From positions 744,001-808,000 of the forward strand of contig NZ_AP024888.1 in assembly GCF_024346995.1 (NCBI RefSeq): DNA of 64,000 nucleotides, given 5' to 3'. Numbering within the stretch: position 1 is the first letter of the stretch; every line of letters starts with the position of its first letter. The DNA is from Vibrio palustris (lineage in GTDB: Bacteria > Pseudomonadota > Gammaproteobacteria > Enterobacterales > Vibrionaceae). The translations under genes were made by a program, and so were the position numbers. This document shows, piece by piece, positions 24,972 to 34,805 of this stretch. Under the pieces are notes generated by a model. That model was not told the DNA's origin and made no database searches. It was given only the letters and a program-made list of their open reading frames with translations.

Positions 24972-26432
24972 TTACTTATGGTCGAAGGTTAATGGTTCTC
25001 CAACCACCATCGCAAGTTCCCTTGGATAATCTCGCGCCTCTGCCAGCTTAATCGCTCGCGCCTCAACATCGCTTGCTTGCAGCCTCATCGAAATCGGATG
25101 AGAACGTTCAATGTCATCGGTACTTTGCGCCGACAGTTGCCATTTTGATACGATTTTTTGTACTGCTTCTAACGCTGATGAGCCTTTGACAATTTCTATA
25201 CGAGCATATTGGTTGTCTTCAAAACTGACATCAGCCGCGCGTAGTGTTGAATCACTTCCAGGAATTTGCTGCGCTCCAAATAACGGTTTGCCAGCAATAT
25301 CGGCACTATTAAAGTTTGGCATAAACTGCGCCATATGTTGAATGGCTAAACCGGTCCGTTCAACTTGGTCGGTTTCAGACCAGCCTTTGTTCAATTTTAA
25401 CTGTAAGTGCTCTGGTAATTCTGGCTGCGCGGAGCGGACTCCACTTTTCACCAAGCCATCACTAAAAAGAGTAATGCCTTCTGTCATGCCGTGCAATTGG
25501 AAGATGCCATTCGCATAGGGCGTTAATTGAGCCATACCTTGCGGTGTACCGCGTTGCCCATGAAAGATGACCTCAGGCCAAAGCTGATGACAATCAGCCC
25601 AGTGTGTGACATAGGCGGCTTTGAATTCAACCAACCGGTCACGATAGTGTCGCGCCATGTCATCAATCGACCCCGTTTTGTAACCGCACGCATTAATGAC
25701 ATAGTCAGCGTACTGGGTGTGAGTTTCCCCCATGCTGTTAAGCGTCGTAATCTGCCATTGGGTGCCAGCCCATGCAAGGTCGATAACCGTAGTATTGGTT
25801 TGAATATCGCAATGAGGCATCGCTTCTAGCGCTAATTCTGCACTGGCTGCTAAACGAAAAACACTCCAACCATACTCTTGCACTGAAATCACTGGATACT
25901 GAATCGCATCAAGGTCAATATTTTGTACCACCGGAATTAACCAATCTTCCATGGTTTTAGGGACAACCGGTTGTACTTGATCACGTAAGGCTTCAAGTTC
26001 AGCACGCTCATACACGCGATAGTAATCTTGGGGTGTACCTAACCATTCATTACGCGGATCTTCATCCACTAATGCTTGGTAAGCTTGGCGAATCACTTCT
26101 AATCTTGAGACCACCATTTCTGGCGTCCCTGGATCGGCTTTAGGTATCGCAATGACCGTAGGGCGCTGATTCAATGTATGCGGGTATAATCTAACGGTCT
26201 GCAACGATTGACGTAATAACTCGATACATTGCTGCTCAGAAATTTCACGATAGAGGTTACCACCAGCGTGTAAGTGGCAAATAGGCGGGCCATCAACTAA
26301 GCCAGCACTTTTCTCAATCAAAGAGACATTTAGACCTAACTCCCCCATGTGAACCGCAGCCGTTGCACCAGCAACACCGCCCCCAATAACCGCAATTTGA
26401 GGCGTGTTGGAATTCGGGTTTGTTTTCAACAT
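24972..26432 (-). CDS. FAD-dependent oxidoreductase (glycine oxidase/DadA-like fold), substrate unknown
   Basis: I start at ATG 26432 (MLKTNPNSN...), with GGAAG about 5 bases upstream, giving 486 aa. The N-terminal Rossmann motif IAVIGGGVAGATAAVHMGELGLNVSLIEKS binds FAD. Other marks are the PPICHLHAGGNLYREIS segment and YADYVINACGYKTG, typical of the DAO-like superfamily second FAD contact. The substrate cannot be told; the protein lacks a signal peptide. Monocistronic, ending in a strong terminator. Confidence 0.78.
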   Translation of the reverse strand: MLKTNPNSNTPQIAVIGGGVAGATAAVHMGELGLNVSLIEKSAGLVDGPPICHLHAGGNLYREISEQQCIELLRQSLQTVRLYPHTLNQRPTVIAIPKADPGTPEMVVSRLEVIRQAYQALVDEDPRNEWLGTPQDYYRVYERAELEALRDQVQPVVPKTMEDWLIPVVQNIDLDAIQYPVISVQEYGWSVFRLAASAELALEAMPHCDIQTNTTVIDLAWAGTQWQITTLNSMGETHTQYADYVINACGYKTGSIDDMARHYRDRLVEFKAAYVTHWADCHQLWPEVIFHGQRGTPQGMAQLTPYANGIFQLHGMTEGITLFSDGLVKSGVRSAQPELPEHLQLKLNKGWSETDQVERTGLAIQHMAQFMPNFNSADIAGKPLFGAQQIPGSDSTLRAADVSFEDNQYARIEIVKGSSALEAVQKIVSKWQLSAQSTDDIERSHPISMRLQASDVEARAIKLAEARDYPRELAMVVGEPLTFDHK

Positions 26433-26810
26433 CACACTTCCACTTATTATTTGATTAAACACAGTGTAAAACGAGCTAGGCGTGAAAAAAATCACATTTT
26501 TTACGCGGTCTTAGCCAGAACACACATGAAAACACGCTAAGTTTGCCGCTAGGCACCTATCATTTTTGAGATTTGTGTCACACCCTATTTGTCAATCATT
26601 TTGGATTTATTTTCAAGTAAAAATTTATCAAAAAATCCTTGACCGATATCTTACGATTTTCGAAAAAGCCTTTTTTGTGTATAACCAAAAACGCTGATCA
26701 CACGGTGTATCAATGGCTAGCGTTTCATTCGGGCAAGCGCAGTAGATAAGTTATCCCAAAACTTATCCACTGTTTTTGTGGATAACTAACCATTTTATTC
26801 AACGCGTTAG
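26433..26810. other. Intergenic region with three DnaA-box-like sites
   Basis: TTATCCCAA (26751-26759), TTATCCACT (26763-26771) and, on the minus strand, a consensus DnaA box TTATCCACA (26785-26777) lie within 35 bases. The last two also form an 8-bp hairpin that may act as a weak terminator for the ybbA-ybbP transcript. The rest is the promoter area of the FAD oxidoreductase gene; no gene is visible. Confidence 0.5.
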
Positions 26811-29276
26811 TTACTCAATTGCTGTTTTTGTTGGCTTTAATAAACCGCGAAGCCCCGTACTGACAACGCCGATTAACACAATAAACGTTAATAGTGGCAA
26901 GCCTATCCACAACCAGGTATGTGGATGAAATTCAATATTGAGTCCATATGTTAACAACGCCCAGACGACAACTTCTGATGCGCCACTAGCAATAATTCCA
27001 GCAATTAGGGCCATCAGACCATATTCAGCCCATAATGTATTGATAACTCTGCGTCGGCTTGCTCCCAGAGTCCGATACAATTGTACCTCCATTTGCCTTT
27101 GACTTAAGCTTAAGCGCAATAACGTAAAGATTAACAAAATGCCAGCAAACACTCCCAGCCCTGCTAAGATGGTCACCGACCACACAATCTGTCTCAATAA
27201 CCCCTCTAGCTTGTCGGCAATTTGTCGGATATCGAGAATACTCACGGTAGGATGCTCTCGTGACAGTGTCACTAAAAGTGGATCGTCTTGAGGCGTCACA
27301 CGAAAGCTGACTAACCAAGTTGCAGGCATTGACGTCATTAAATCAGGCGTGAAAATAAAGTAAAAGTTCGGCTTCATTTGCCGCCATTCCACGTGACGAA
27401 TCGAATTCACGGTCGCGGAGATAGATTGACTGTTGATCACAAAGCTCACCTTATCTCCCACATGAATATCGAGATCTTTAGCTAATCCCTCCTCGATAGA
27501 GACACCTTTGGTGGTGCTCCACTCACCCGCCACAACGGGGTTATAATCAGGCAGGGTAGAATCCCACGTTAAGTTCAATTCGCGGCGTAACGCATTCGCA
27601 CCTTGTCGCCCCTGTACCCGCTCTTTGGCACTTTCATCATTGATACTGGTCAAGCGGCCACGAGTGATAGGATAAGCAGGAGAACGCGCTATGCCGGCGT
27701 TATCTAACGTGGTTAAGTAGTCGTCTTTTTCATAAGGCGAAATATTGAGTGCAAACGCATTGGCCGATCCTGCCGGCACTAAACGTTGCCAATCGCCTAA
27801 TAAGTCCGTTCTTATTAACCAAATTATTGATAACAGCATAAGCGATAAACCTAATGCGCCAAATTGAATCCCAGACGACCATTTCGAGCGCTCAATACGA
27901 CTCACGGCCAACTTCATTGCAGGGGTCAGCGCAAACAGCTTGACGACTTTTGTTAGCACTAAACTGACGACGGCTAAAAGCACGAACAAGCCGACTATCC
28001 CCGCTAAAATCATCCAGACTAATGGGTTATTATAATAGGCGATAACCAGTGCGCTCACCGGAAATACAATAAGCCACCAAGCACGGTGCCTTCCAACGAG
28101 TTGGGTTTGAGCACCATTCATCGCACTCGCGGGACTGACTGACAATAGATAGGAAAACGGAATTCCTAACGCGGGTATCGCTATCATTAAACACGTCATT
28201 AGCGACGTTAGTAACGGTGTCCAACCGTATCCAGGCAGAGGCGTCGGTAACATGCCAGCTAAAGGCACACGCAGTAAATATTCTAATACCACGCCAATGC
28301 CACCACCAACGAATGCAGCAACGATGAATAATAAACTCGATTGCAGTAGCAACCACCGTAAAATCCAACGTTTTGTCGCCCCGAGACTTTTGAGCATGGC
28401 AATCGTGCGTCGACGTGTTGACACATAGTGCTGACAGGTAAGCACTAAGGTTGTCGCCGCCATTAAAATGACAATCGCCACAGTAAGTGATAGATATTGT
28501 TCCGTACGCTCAAACACTCGTATCGTGCGATTACCTCTATCGCGATCTTTCCACTCATCACTGGGCGACAAAGTGACAGCCTGTTTTACGCGATCCAAAG
28601 CATCCTGACTACCATTAATATACCGCTCATATTCAACCCGGCTCCCCAGCTGTAAAGCGCCTGTTTTGGGCACATCACTTTGATGAATATACACCGAAGG
28701 CATTTGTTGAAAGGGATTAAAACGCAGGCCAGGCTCAGATTGCACAGTACCTGAGATAGTAAAATCCGCATCACCAATTGATAGCTGATCCCCAGGTTTA
28801 ACCTGTAAGCGCGCGAATAGCCGTTCATCGAGCCACAACTCTCCGGGTTTAACATGATGACTTAGCTTGTCATTCGATTTCAGCGTCATCTCACCTTTTA
28901 ATGGATAAGCGCTATCAATCGCTTTCACTGTCACCAGCTGCATTTGATCTTGGCGATTAAACGCCATGGTTTGAAACTGAGTGAGATCCGAGTATTGATA
29001 CTCATCACCGTCCGTTGCCTGTTTTAAAGTATTAGGCAGTGGGTTGGCAGATTCAAAGACCATATCTGCAGTTAATGCTTCGCCACTTTGCTGAACGATA
29101 ATTTGTTCCATCCGCCCCGCTAATGCCGTTAACGCAAAAACACTGGCGATAATCAAAGTCAACGCCAACGCAACTGGCCATAGTTTACCACTGATAATTT
29201 CCGACACGCCCCATTGTAATAAACGTTGATTCATGTGCGTGCGAGAGAGTGTAGTATCGCCTTGGTCTTGGCTCAT
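26811..29276 (-). CDS. ybbP: ABC transporter permease, FtsX-like (YbbP)
   Basis: An 821-aa protein with ten-odd membrane segments in the MacB/FtsX-like layout: one N-terminal TM (residues 33-53), a large periplasmic domain, TM blocks near 270-400, and FtsX domains near 255-380 and 690-815. Recognisable motifs are RRRTIAMLKSLGATKRWILRWLLLQS and RQMEVQLYRTLGASRRRVINTLWAEYGLMALIAG. YbbA/YbbP complexes are divergent from tesA in many gammaproteobacteria, as here. The start overlaps the ATPase stop by 4 bp (ATGA type). Function uncertain; lipid or lipoprotein export is proposed. Confidence 0.9.
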   Translation of the reverse strand: MSQDQGDTTLSRTHMNQRLLQWGVSEIISGKLWPVALALTLIIASVFALTALAGRMEQIIVQQSGEALTADMVFESANPLPNTLKQATDGDEYQYSDLTQFQTMAFNRQDQMQLVTVKAIDSAYPLKGEMTLKSNDKLSHHVKPGELWLDERLFARLQVKPGDQLSIGDADFTISGTVQSEPGLRFNPFQQMPSVYIHQSDVPKTGALQLGSRVEYERYINGSQDALDRVKQAVTLSPSDEWKDRDRGNRTIRVFERTEQYLSLTVAIVILMAATTLVLTCQHYVSTRRRTIAMLKSLGATKRWILRWLLLQSSLLFIVAAFVGGGIGVVLEYLLRVPLAGMLPTPLPGYGWTPLLTSLMTCLMIAIPALGIPFSYLLSVSPASAMNGAQTQLVGRHRAWWLIVFPVSALVIAYYNNPLVWMILAGIVGLFVLLAVVSLVLTKVVKLFALTPAMKLAVSRIERSKWSSGIQFGALGLSLMLLSIIWLIRTDLLGDWQRLVPAGSANAFALNISPYEKDDYLTTLDNAGIARSPAYPITRGRLTSINDESAKERVQGRQGANALRRELNLTWDSTLPDYNPVVAGEWSTTKGVSIEEGLAKDLDIHVGDKVSFVINSQSISATVNSIRHVEWRQMKPNFYFIFTPDLMTSMPATWLVSFRVTPQDDPLLVTLSREHPTVSILDIRQIADKLEGLLRQIVWSVTILAGLGVFAGILLIFTLLRLSLSQRQMEVQLYRTLGASRRRVINTLWAEYGLMALIAGIIASGASEVVVWALLTYGLNIEFHPHTWLWIGLPLLTFIVLIGVVSTGLRGLLKPTKTAIE

Positions 29277-29950
29277 GTGCGCTCCTCGAGTTCACCGTGT
29301 TGCATGTATAATCGACGCTGGCAACGTGCGGCTAACTCTGGGTCATGAGTCACTAATATCAACGTGGTGCCGTGTTGTTCATTAAGATCAAATAACAAAT
29401 CAATCACCGTATTGGCAGTATCTTGATCCAAATTACCGGTAGGCTCATCCGCAAACAAAATTTTAGGCTGTGTCATGAACGCTCGAGCTAAAGCGACACG
29501 TTGCTGCTCTCCTCCTGAAAGTTGCCCAGGCGTATGATGCAATCGCGCTGCCAATCCTACCGAATGCAATAGTTCAGTGGCACGCTGTTTATCTTCTTTT
29601 TGTCCGTTTAATAAACACGGCAGCGTAACGTTATCGATGGCAGATAAACTTGGGATCAACAAGAAGCTCTGAAACACAAAACCAATCGAACTCGCTCGTA
29701 ATAAGGCTCTAGCTTCATCGTCTAACGTTGAAAGCTTTTTCCCAAGTATTGTGACCTCACCTTCTGAGGCCACATCAAGGCCAGCAAGTAACGTCATTAA
29801 TGTGGACTTGCCAGCCCCGGAAGTCCCGATAATAGCAACGCTTTCTCCTTGCCATATCTCGACATTGACCTCTTTTAAGATTGTTAAATGTTCTTGTTTA
29901 GTAGAAACTGTTTTAGATAAAGACTGAGTACTAATTATAGGTGATTGCAT
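29273..29950 (-). CDS. ybbA: ABC transporter ATPase (YbbA)
   Basis: A 225-aa LolD/MacB-type ATPase starting [13 protein letters not shown] at 29950; the longer ORF upstream runs antisense through tesA and is not credible. Walker A is GTSGAGKST, the signature [15 protein letters not shown], Walker [13 protein letters not shown], with His in VTHD. It pairs with the YbbP permease by a 4-bp overlap. Its ATG overlaps the opposite-strand tesA ATG by two bases, so each gene's ribosome site lies in the other's coding start. Confidence 0.92.
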   Translation of the reverse strand: MQSPIISTQSLSKTVSTKQEHLTILKEVNVEIWQGESVAIIGTSGAGKSTLMTLLAGLDVASEGEVTILGKKLSTLDDEARALLRASSIGFVFQSFLLIPSLSAIDNVTLPCLLNGQKEDKQRATELLHSVGLAARLHHTPGQLSGGEQQRVALARAFMTQPKILFADEPTGNLDQDTANTVIDLLFDLNEQHGTTLILVTHDPELAARCQRRLYMQHGELEERT

Positions 29951-30548
29951 GATTTCTAGACTTTCCTTGTTGTTTCTGTTGGTATTTTCAACCAGCGTCA
30001 GCAGCCAAACCTTGATGATTTTAGGAGACAGTTTGAGTGCTGGGTATCGTATGCCTATTGAACAAGCGTGGCCCAGTTTACTGAGTGACAAGCTCAGCGA
30101 AAAAGGAAAAAATGTTACAGTTATTAACGCCAGTATTTCTGGCGATACCTCAGGCAATGGATTAGCACGCTTACCTGGATTATTAAAACAACATACACCA
30201 GATAGTGTTTTGCTTGAACTCGGTGCTAATGACGGTCTGCGTGGATTTCCACCTCAAGGTACGGAAAAGAACTTACGACAAATGATTGATATTATCCAAA
30301 ACACGAATACCAAGGTCATTATGATGCAAATTCGTATCCCACCTAATTATGGCAAACGATACACACAAATGTTTTCAGATATCTACCCTCGGGTCGCGAA
30401 AGCCACACAAACCCCATTAATTCCCTTTTTCATGGAAAAGATTATCACCAAATCAGAATGGGTGAAAAAAGATGGTATGCACCCACGTAAAGAAGCCCAA
30501 CCTTGGATAGCTAACTTTATGGCAACACAATTGCAACCATTTTTATAA
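29949..30548 (+). CDS. tesA: Periplasmic thioesterase I / lysophospholipase L1 (TesA)
   Basis: A 199-aa SGNH hydrolase with a signal peptide (residues 1-19, ...VSS-Q). Block I is GDSLSAGY with Ser28, block II GDTSGNGLARL, block III GANDGLRG, and block V DGMHP with the catalytic Asp/His. It hydrolyses acyl-CoA thioesters, acyl esters and lysophospholipids in the periplasm. AGGTGA lies 6 bases before the ATG at 29949. Divergent from ybbA-ybbP with overlapping start codons. Confidence 0.95.
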   Translation: MISRLSLLFLLVFSTSVSSQTLMILGDSLSAGYRMPIEQAWPSLLSDKLSEKGKNVTVINASISGDTSGNGLARLPGLLKQHTPDSVLLELGANDGLRGFPPQGTEKNLRQMIDIIQNTNTKVIMMQIRIPPNYGKRYTQMFSDIYPRVAKATQTPLIPFFMEKIITKSEWVKKDGMHPRKEAQPWIANFMATQLQPFL

Positions 30549-30640
30549 GCTTATTTGAACTTTTAATGCCCTAGCTCAATAAATCCCCGCTAAGTGTTTT
30601 GTATTCTGATCACTTATGTGCAAATTAGTGGGGATAAATA

Positions 30641-31849
30641 ATGCAAATAAAGCCCGTAATTAAAGGGGTGATCGCCCGAAGCGCTCACCCATTAGGCTGT
30701 GAGCAAGCCATTTTACAACAAATTAAACGTGCCCAGGCTGAATTACCGATAACTCAAGGTCCGAAACGTGTTCTGATCCTTGGCGCCTCTTCTGGGTATG
30801 GTTTGGCCGCCCGTATCGCAGTCACTTTTGGTGGCGCGCAGGCTGACACTATTGGTGTCTCTTTTGAGCGCCCCCCTTCTGAAAACCATACCGCAAGCGC
30901 GGGCTTTTATAATAATGTGCATTTTAAAAAATACGCTGAACAGGCAGGACGTATTGCGGTTAATTTAAATGGCGATGTGTTTTCTCAAGCAATGAAAGAC
31001 GAAGTAATTGAAGCCATTGAAACGTATTTCGAGGGTGAAGTTGATCTGATTATATACAGTATTGCCAGTGGAAAACGCCGAAAGCCAGGCACAAATCATT
31101 TTTGGCACTCGGCCATAAAACCTATTGGCGTGCACGTTCAAGGGAATACCATCAATCTGGAAACCGCTCAATGGAACGAAATTTCGCTGCCCCCCGCGAC
31201 GGAACAAGAGGTCACAGACACCATCAAAGTGATGGGCGGTGAAGACTGGGAGAACTGGGTCGACACATTGATTAATGTTGACTCCATAGCCCCTCATTGT
31301 AAAACGATTGCCTTATCTTATATGGGTCCGGAAGTGACTCACCCCCTTTATCTCGACGGGACACTTGGTCAAGCTAAAATCGATTTGCACCAAACCAGTC
31401 ACGCGCTGAATTTGAAACTGAGTAATTATGGTGGTGGCGCTTATGCTGTCGTCTGTAAAGCCATCATTACGAAAGCCAGCATGGTCATTCCTGGGCTGGT
31501 CCCTTATATGCTGGCGCTCTACAAAATCATGAGCGAGCAAGGACAACATGAAGATGCCATCGAGCAGATGCAGCGTTTATTACGTGACAAACTCTACGGT
31601 GATGATCGGGTGCCCGTCGATGGCGAACGCCTAATTCGTATGGATGATTATGAACTGTTACCGCAAACCCAGCAGCGCGTGACTGAATTATTAGCAGAAA
31701 TGAACGGCAAAAACTTTCAACGTATGACGAATTACGCAAGTTTCGTTAACACTTTTCTACAAATCAATGGGTTTGGTTTTGATAATATCGACTATCGGGC
31801 CCCAGTTGATCTTGCAGAGTTTGCCATCTCTGATGATAATGACGCGTAA
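30641..31849 (+). CDS. fabV: Enoyl-ACP (trans-2-enoyl-CoA) reductase FabV
   Basis: A 402-aa reductase of the FabV type, which completes fatty-acid elongation using NADH and is less sensitive to triclosan than FabI. It has GASSGYG (residues 48-54) for cofactor binding, IYSIASGKRRKPG, and the FabV-specific Y-x8-K pair Y237/K246 (YLDGTLGQAK). The family was first described in Vibrio cholerae. GGGGATAAATA precedes the ATG. Single gene. Confidence 0.95.
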   Translation: MQIKPVIKGVIARSAHPLGCEQAILQQIKRAQAELPITQGPKRVLILGASSGYGLAARIAVTFGGAQADTIGVSFERPPSENHTASAGFYNNVHFKKYAEQAGRIAVNLNGDVFSQAMKDEVIEAIETYFEGEVDLIIYSIASGKRRKPGTNHFWHSAIKPIGVHVQGNTINLETAQWNEISLPPATEQEVTDTIKVMGGEDWENWVDTLINVDSIAPHCKTIALSYMGPEVTHPLYLDGTLGQAKIDLHQTSHALNLKLSNYGGGAYAVVCKAIITKASMVIPGLVPYMLALYKIMSEQGQHEDAIEQMQRLLRDKLYGDDRVPVDGERLIRMDDYELLPQTQQRVTELLAEMNGKNFQRMTNYASFVNTFLQINGFGFDNIDYRAPVDLAEFAISDDNDA

Positions 31850-31975
31850 TTAGTCTGACTCCCCAACAGATAAAGGGCTTTACCCGCATGGTTCAGCCCT
31901 ATTTTTCCCTTTCCGGCGACATTCGCTTTACTCTCACCTATGTGATTTCTATAATCCCCGCGTATCTACTAATCA

Positions 31976-33643
31976 ATGAGCAAACGAATGGATCAATTAA
32001 CATCCCGATTAAAAAAACTCGAAAAGCAAAACTATCGAGCCTATCAGCAAATTAAAGGCGAATATGATTTCGGCGATTTCACTTTGTTGATTGATTACAC
32101 TCAACCTGACCCTTACGCTCCAGCGTCTCGGATGAGAGCAATTCGTCCGTGGTCACCCAGTGGTTTGCAATGGTTGCGTGAGCAGTCAGCGGAGTATCAA
32201 TTAGCCGCACGTGATTTTATTGCACGTAGTTTTGCGCGCTTTGCGATGCAAGAAAATGCAGTTGAAATATCAATGACAGGACAAACGGTTTTAGACAACA
32301 CCGCCGTATTGTTCACCGATGAGGGGATTGAACTACGTTTTCGGATGAATCTACCCGCCGACGGGCGTAGCATCTTAGCCAAACGCGCCCTCAACCTTAT
32401 TACATTCCATCTACCCAAATTCATTCGCCGCGCGACAATGTCACGTGAATTGGATATGGAAGCATTAACGCATCATTGTGAAGTTATCGAAGATCAGGCC
32501 GCTCTACGCAAACAATTAGCTGAGCATAATCTACTGGCTTTCGTTGCAGACGGTAGTGTATTACCACGCGCGTCAGGCAATAGTGACCTGCCAATGCAAG
32601 ACGCTGTGACGTTAACCGCTCCTGATTCGCTCGCCATTGAATTAACCACACCACACCGCGGCACCATTCGTGGTATGGGGATTAAGCGCGGCATCACGTT
32701 GATTGTCGGCGGTGGTTTCCACGGTAAGTCAACGCTATTAACCGCTATTGAACGTGCCGTCTATTTTCATATTCCAGGTGATGGTCGCGAGTATATTGTG
32801 ACCGATCCACAAGCAATGAAGATTCGGGCAGAAGATGGCCGCTGTGTTCATCACTTAAATTTATCAAACTATATCAATCATTTGCCTATGGGTCGCGATA
32901 CTGCCGATTTCAGTACACAAGATGCCTCTGGCTCGACATCACAAGCGGCGTGGGTTCAAGAGTCCATCGAGTCTGGTGCCACTAGCCTACTCATTGATGA
33001 AGATACCTCGGCGACCAACTTCATGATCCGCGATCAACGCATGCAAGCGTTAGTGGCGAAAGACGATGAACCCATCACACCGCTCGTGGATAGAGTTGCA
33101 CAACTACGTGACGAACTCGCGATATCGAGTCTTATTGTCATGGGAGGATCTGGCGATTACTTTGATGTCGCCGATACTGTCATTCAAATGCATGACTATC
33201 AGCCGATTGATGTAACGGCGCAAGCAAAAGACATTGTGGCGCAATATCCAAATGCACGTGACAGCGAACCTCACACCGCCCTGCAAACTTTCTCACCACG
33301 TTCTTTCCATTGTGGCGGTTTGCAAAGTATTTTATCCGATGGGAAGTTTCGGGTGAATGCGACAGACAAACACACGTTACGTTTTGGTAAAGAAAAAGTC
33401 GATGTCTCGGCACTAGAACAGCTCGAAAGCGCCAATGAATTACATTGTATTGGTTGGTTATGGACGCAATTATCGCAACAACCGAATTGGAGCAATGATC
33501 CGGTGGGAACGATCGCCAAGTTGCTTCAAAACGATCAATGGTATAACACTACCCCACCACATGGTGACCTTGCTAAGCCACGCTTGCTTGACGTTATGGC
33601 GGTTTTAAATCGCATGCGCCAATCACAATTCAAAGCGCAATAA
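31976..33643 (+). CDS. Predicted ATPase of the ABC class (PF09818 type)
   Basis: A 555-aa cytoplasmic protein. The N-terminal region includes YDFGDFTLLIDYTQPDPYAPASRMR, typical of this family. The ATPase core has Walker A GGGFHGKST (residues 245-253), an ABC-signature-like region FSTQDASGSTSQAAWVQESIESGA, and Walker B SLLIDEDTSATNFMIRD. The bacterial proteins have no assigned function; a distant trypanosome relative is linked to RNA editing. The start could be ATG 31976 or ATG 31988 (MDQLTS). Its last codons lie in the first unit of a 37-bp tandem repeat. Confidence 0.85.
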   Translation: MSKRMDQLTSRLKKLEKQNYRAYQQIKGEYDFGDFTLLIDYTQPDPYAPASRMRAIRPWSPSGLQWLREQSAEYQLAARDFIARSFARFAMQENAVEISMTGQTVLDNTAVLFTDEGIELRFRMNLPADGRSILAKRALNLITFHLPKFIRRATMSRELDMEALTHHCEVIEDQAALRKQLAEHNLLAFVADGSVLPRASGNSDLPMQDAVTLTAPDSLAIELTTPHRGTIRGMGIKRGITLIVGGGFHGKSTLLTAIERAVYFHIPGDGREYIVTDPQAMKIRAEDGRCVHHLNLSNYINHLPMGRDTADFSTQDASGSTSQAAWVQESIESGATSLLIDEDTSATNFMIRDQRMQALVAKDDEPITPLVDRVAQLRDELAISSLIVMGGSGDYFDVADTVIQMHDYQPIDVTAQAKDIVAQYPNARDSEPHTALQTFSPRSFHCGGLQSILSDGKFRVNATDKHTLRFGKEKVDVSALEQLESANELHCIGWLWTQLSQQPNWSNDPVGTIAKLLQNDQWYNTTPPHGDLAKPRLLDVMAVLNRMRQSQFKAQ

Positions 33644-33714
33644 ATACTCAATAAGTTATCTGGTTTTAAAAGCGCAATAAATACTCAATAAGTTATCTGG
33701 TTTTAAAAGCGCAA
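33632..33714. repeat. 37-bp tandem repeat, 2.2 copies, overlapping a stop codon
   Basis: The unit starting AAAGCGCAATAAATACTCAA occurs at 33632 and 33669, with a partial third copy (AAAGCGCAA) at 33706-33714. The first copy contains the last codons and TAA of the ATPase gene, so the stop context is duplicated. It looks like a recent slippage duplication. Confidence 0.95.
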
Positions 33715-33746
33715 GGGACTTAAAGCAATACACTTAATGCGTCAAC

Positions 33747-33780
33747 GAATCGCCCCGCCTGTATGGCGGGGCGATTTTTG
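33747..33780. terminator. Terminator between the ATPase and DnaJ-related genes
   Basis: AATCGCCCCGCC/GGCGGGGCGATT is a 12-bp GC-rich stem followed by T, serving the plus-strand ATPase gene. The minus-strand gene's stop is 6 bases away and may share it. Confidence 0.88.
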
Positions 33781-33785
33781 ATTAG

Positions 33786-34412
33786 TTACACATCTTTTCT
33801 GAGTATATGCCAAGCTTCACATAAAACACGGAAGCGTTCTGCATTACCGGTTTCCCGATCTGGATGCCAACGCATGGCTAATTTTCGCCATGTTTTACGA
33901 ATTTCGTTATCCGTCGCCGTATCGTCTAATTCAAATAAGCGTAAGGCTTGCAAACGACTAAAGTTCGTCTCTTTTTCACCGCCCCCCACAAACCGACGAT
34001 AACGAGTCCAAAACTCATTCAATAAACGTTTTACTTCACCATCATTAGCTTCATAGTTAGACCATTCCATATAATAATCACGCAAGGGATCATCGAGATT
34101 AATGTAGTGGATCGAACGACGAAACATTGGGCTTAACTCGATATCCATCGCCTCAACTTGTAACCATTTCTCAGGATATAGCGTTTCTTGTAATTGAAAG
34201 AGTGCATTCATAATCAAAAAGTTGCGCTTAAACAAATCTTTCTCGGCTGAGGTATCTAACGTGGGCATAAAACCCAAAGCCCCTAAATGAGAAGATAACG
34301 TATGTACTTTCCAACCAGAGGGTTTTTGTTTAAGTACTTCAAATATTGGCCAAACCAATGGGTTTTCCATTTCGGTTTGCGATCTCACTGAAATAGGTTG
34401 AGTGTCTAACAT
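33786..34412 (-). CDS. DnaJ-related protein with C-terminal J domain
   Basis: I start at ATG 34412 (MLDTQPISV...), giving 208 aa. The first 145 residues match the DNAJ-related N-terminal pattern (NPLVWPIFEVLKQKPSGWKVHTLSSHLG...). The last 55 form a J domain with ALRLFELDDTATDNEIRKTWRKLAMRWHPDRETGN and the HPD motif. The J domain should stimulate an Hsp70 ATPase; the substrate is unknown. The upstream palindrome GATTGGT-CCAA-ACCAATC (34433-34450) could be a control site. Confidence 0.85.
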   Translation of the reverse strand: MLDTQPISVRSQTEMENPLVWPIFEVLKQKPSGWKVHTLSSHLGALGFMPTLDTSAEKDLFKRNFLIMNALFQLQETLYPEKWLQVEAMDIELSPMFRRSIHYINLDDPLRDYYMEWSNYEANDGEVKRLLNEFWTRYRRFVGGGEKETNFSRLQALRLFELDDTATDNEIRKTWRKLAMRWHPDRETGNAERFRVLCEAWHILRKDV

Positions 34413-34450
34413 AGTGCATCCATTGCAAGTAAGATTGGTCCAAACCAATC

Positions 34451-34805
34451 ATTAAACATCAATTTATCGCACACCCTAAACGTCACGACTCATCGACGAT
34501 GAATTGAAGGCTCCTATAACATACATCTAATACTCATAAGATTCTTCCCCTATAAATAGTGGCAGCTGTTTCATTACCTGTCACCCTTTTGACGCTGACT
34601 AATAATCAGTTCTTTTAAAGAATAGAACACGCTTCACGATGACAAGGTGAAAAACCCTATTATTTTATTGTTAAGCACCGATTTTGGGACGCTTGCCTCA
34701 TTCAATACCCCAAAAGAGCCATAGACAAACAGCCTGCCTCTCGTTTAGCACTAAACCAAACTAGAGTGTATGACTGAGTCCTCATTTCGTTTTCGGTACC
34801 ACTGA
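34451..34805. other. Intergenic region
   Basis: About 350 bases with no supportable gene. A minus-strand ORF at 34702-34887 lies antisense to the YjdF relic and shows no protein-like features. Confidence 0.5.

Noticed and set aside
29951..30157. N-terminal extension of the YbbA ORF
   Set aside because: It runs antisense through the tesA coding region and adds sequence unlike ABC ATPases.
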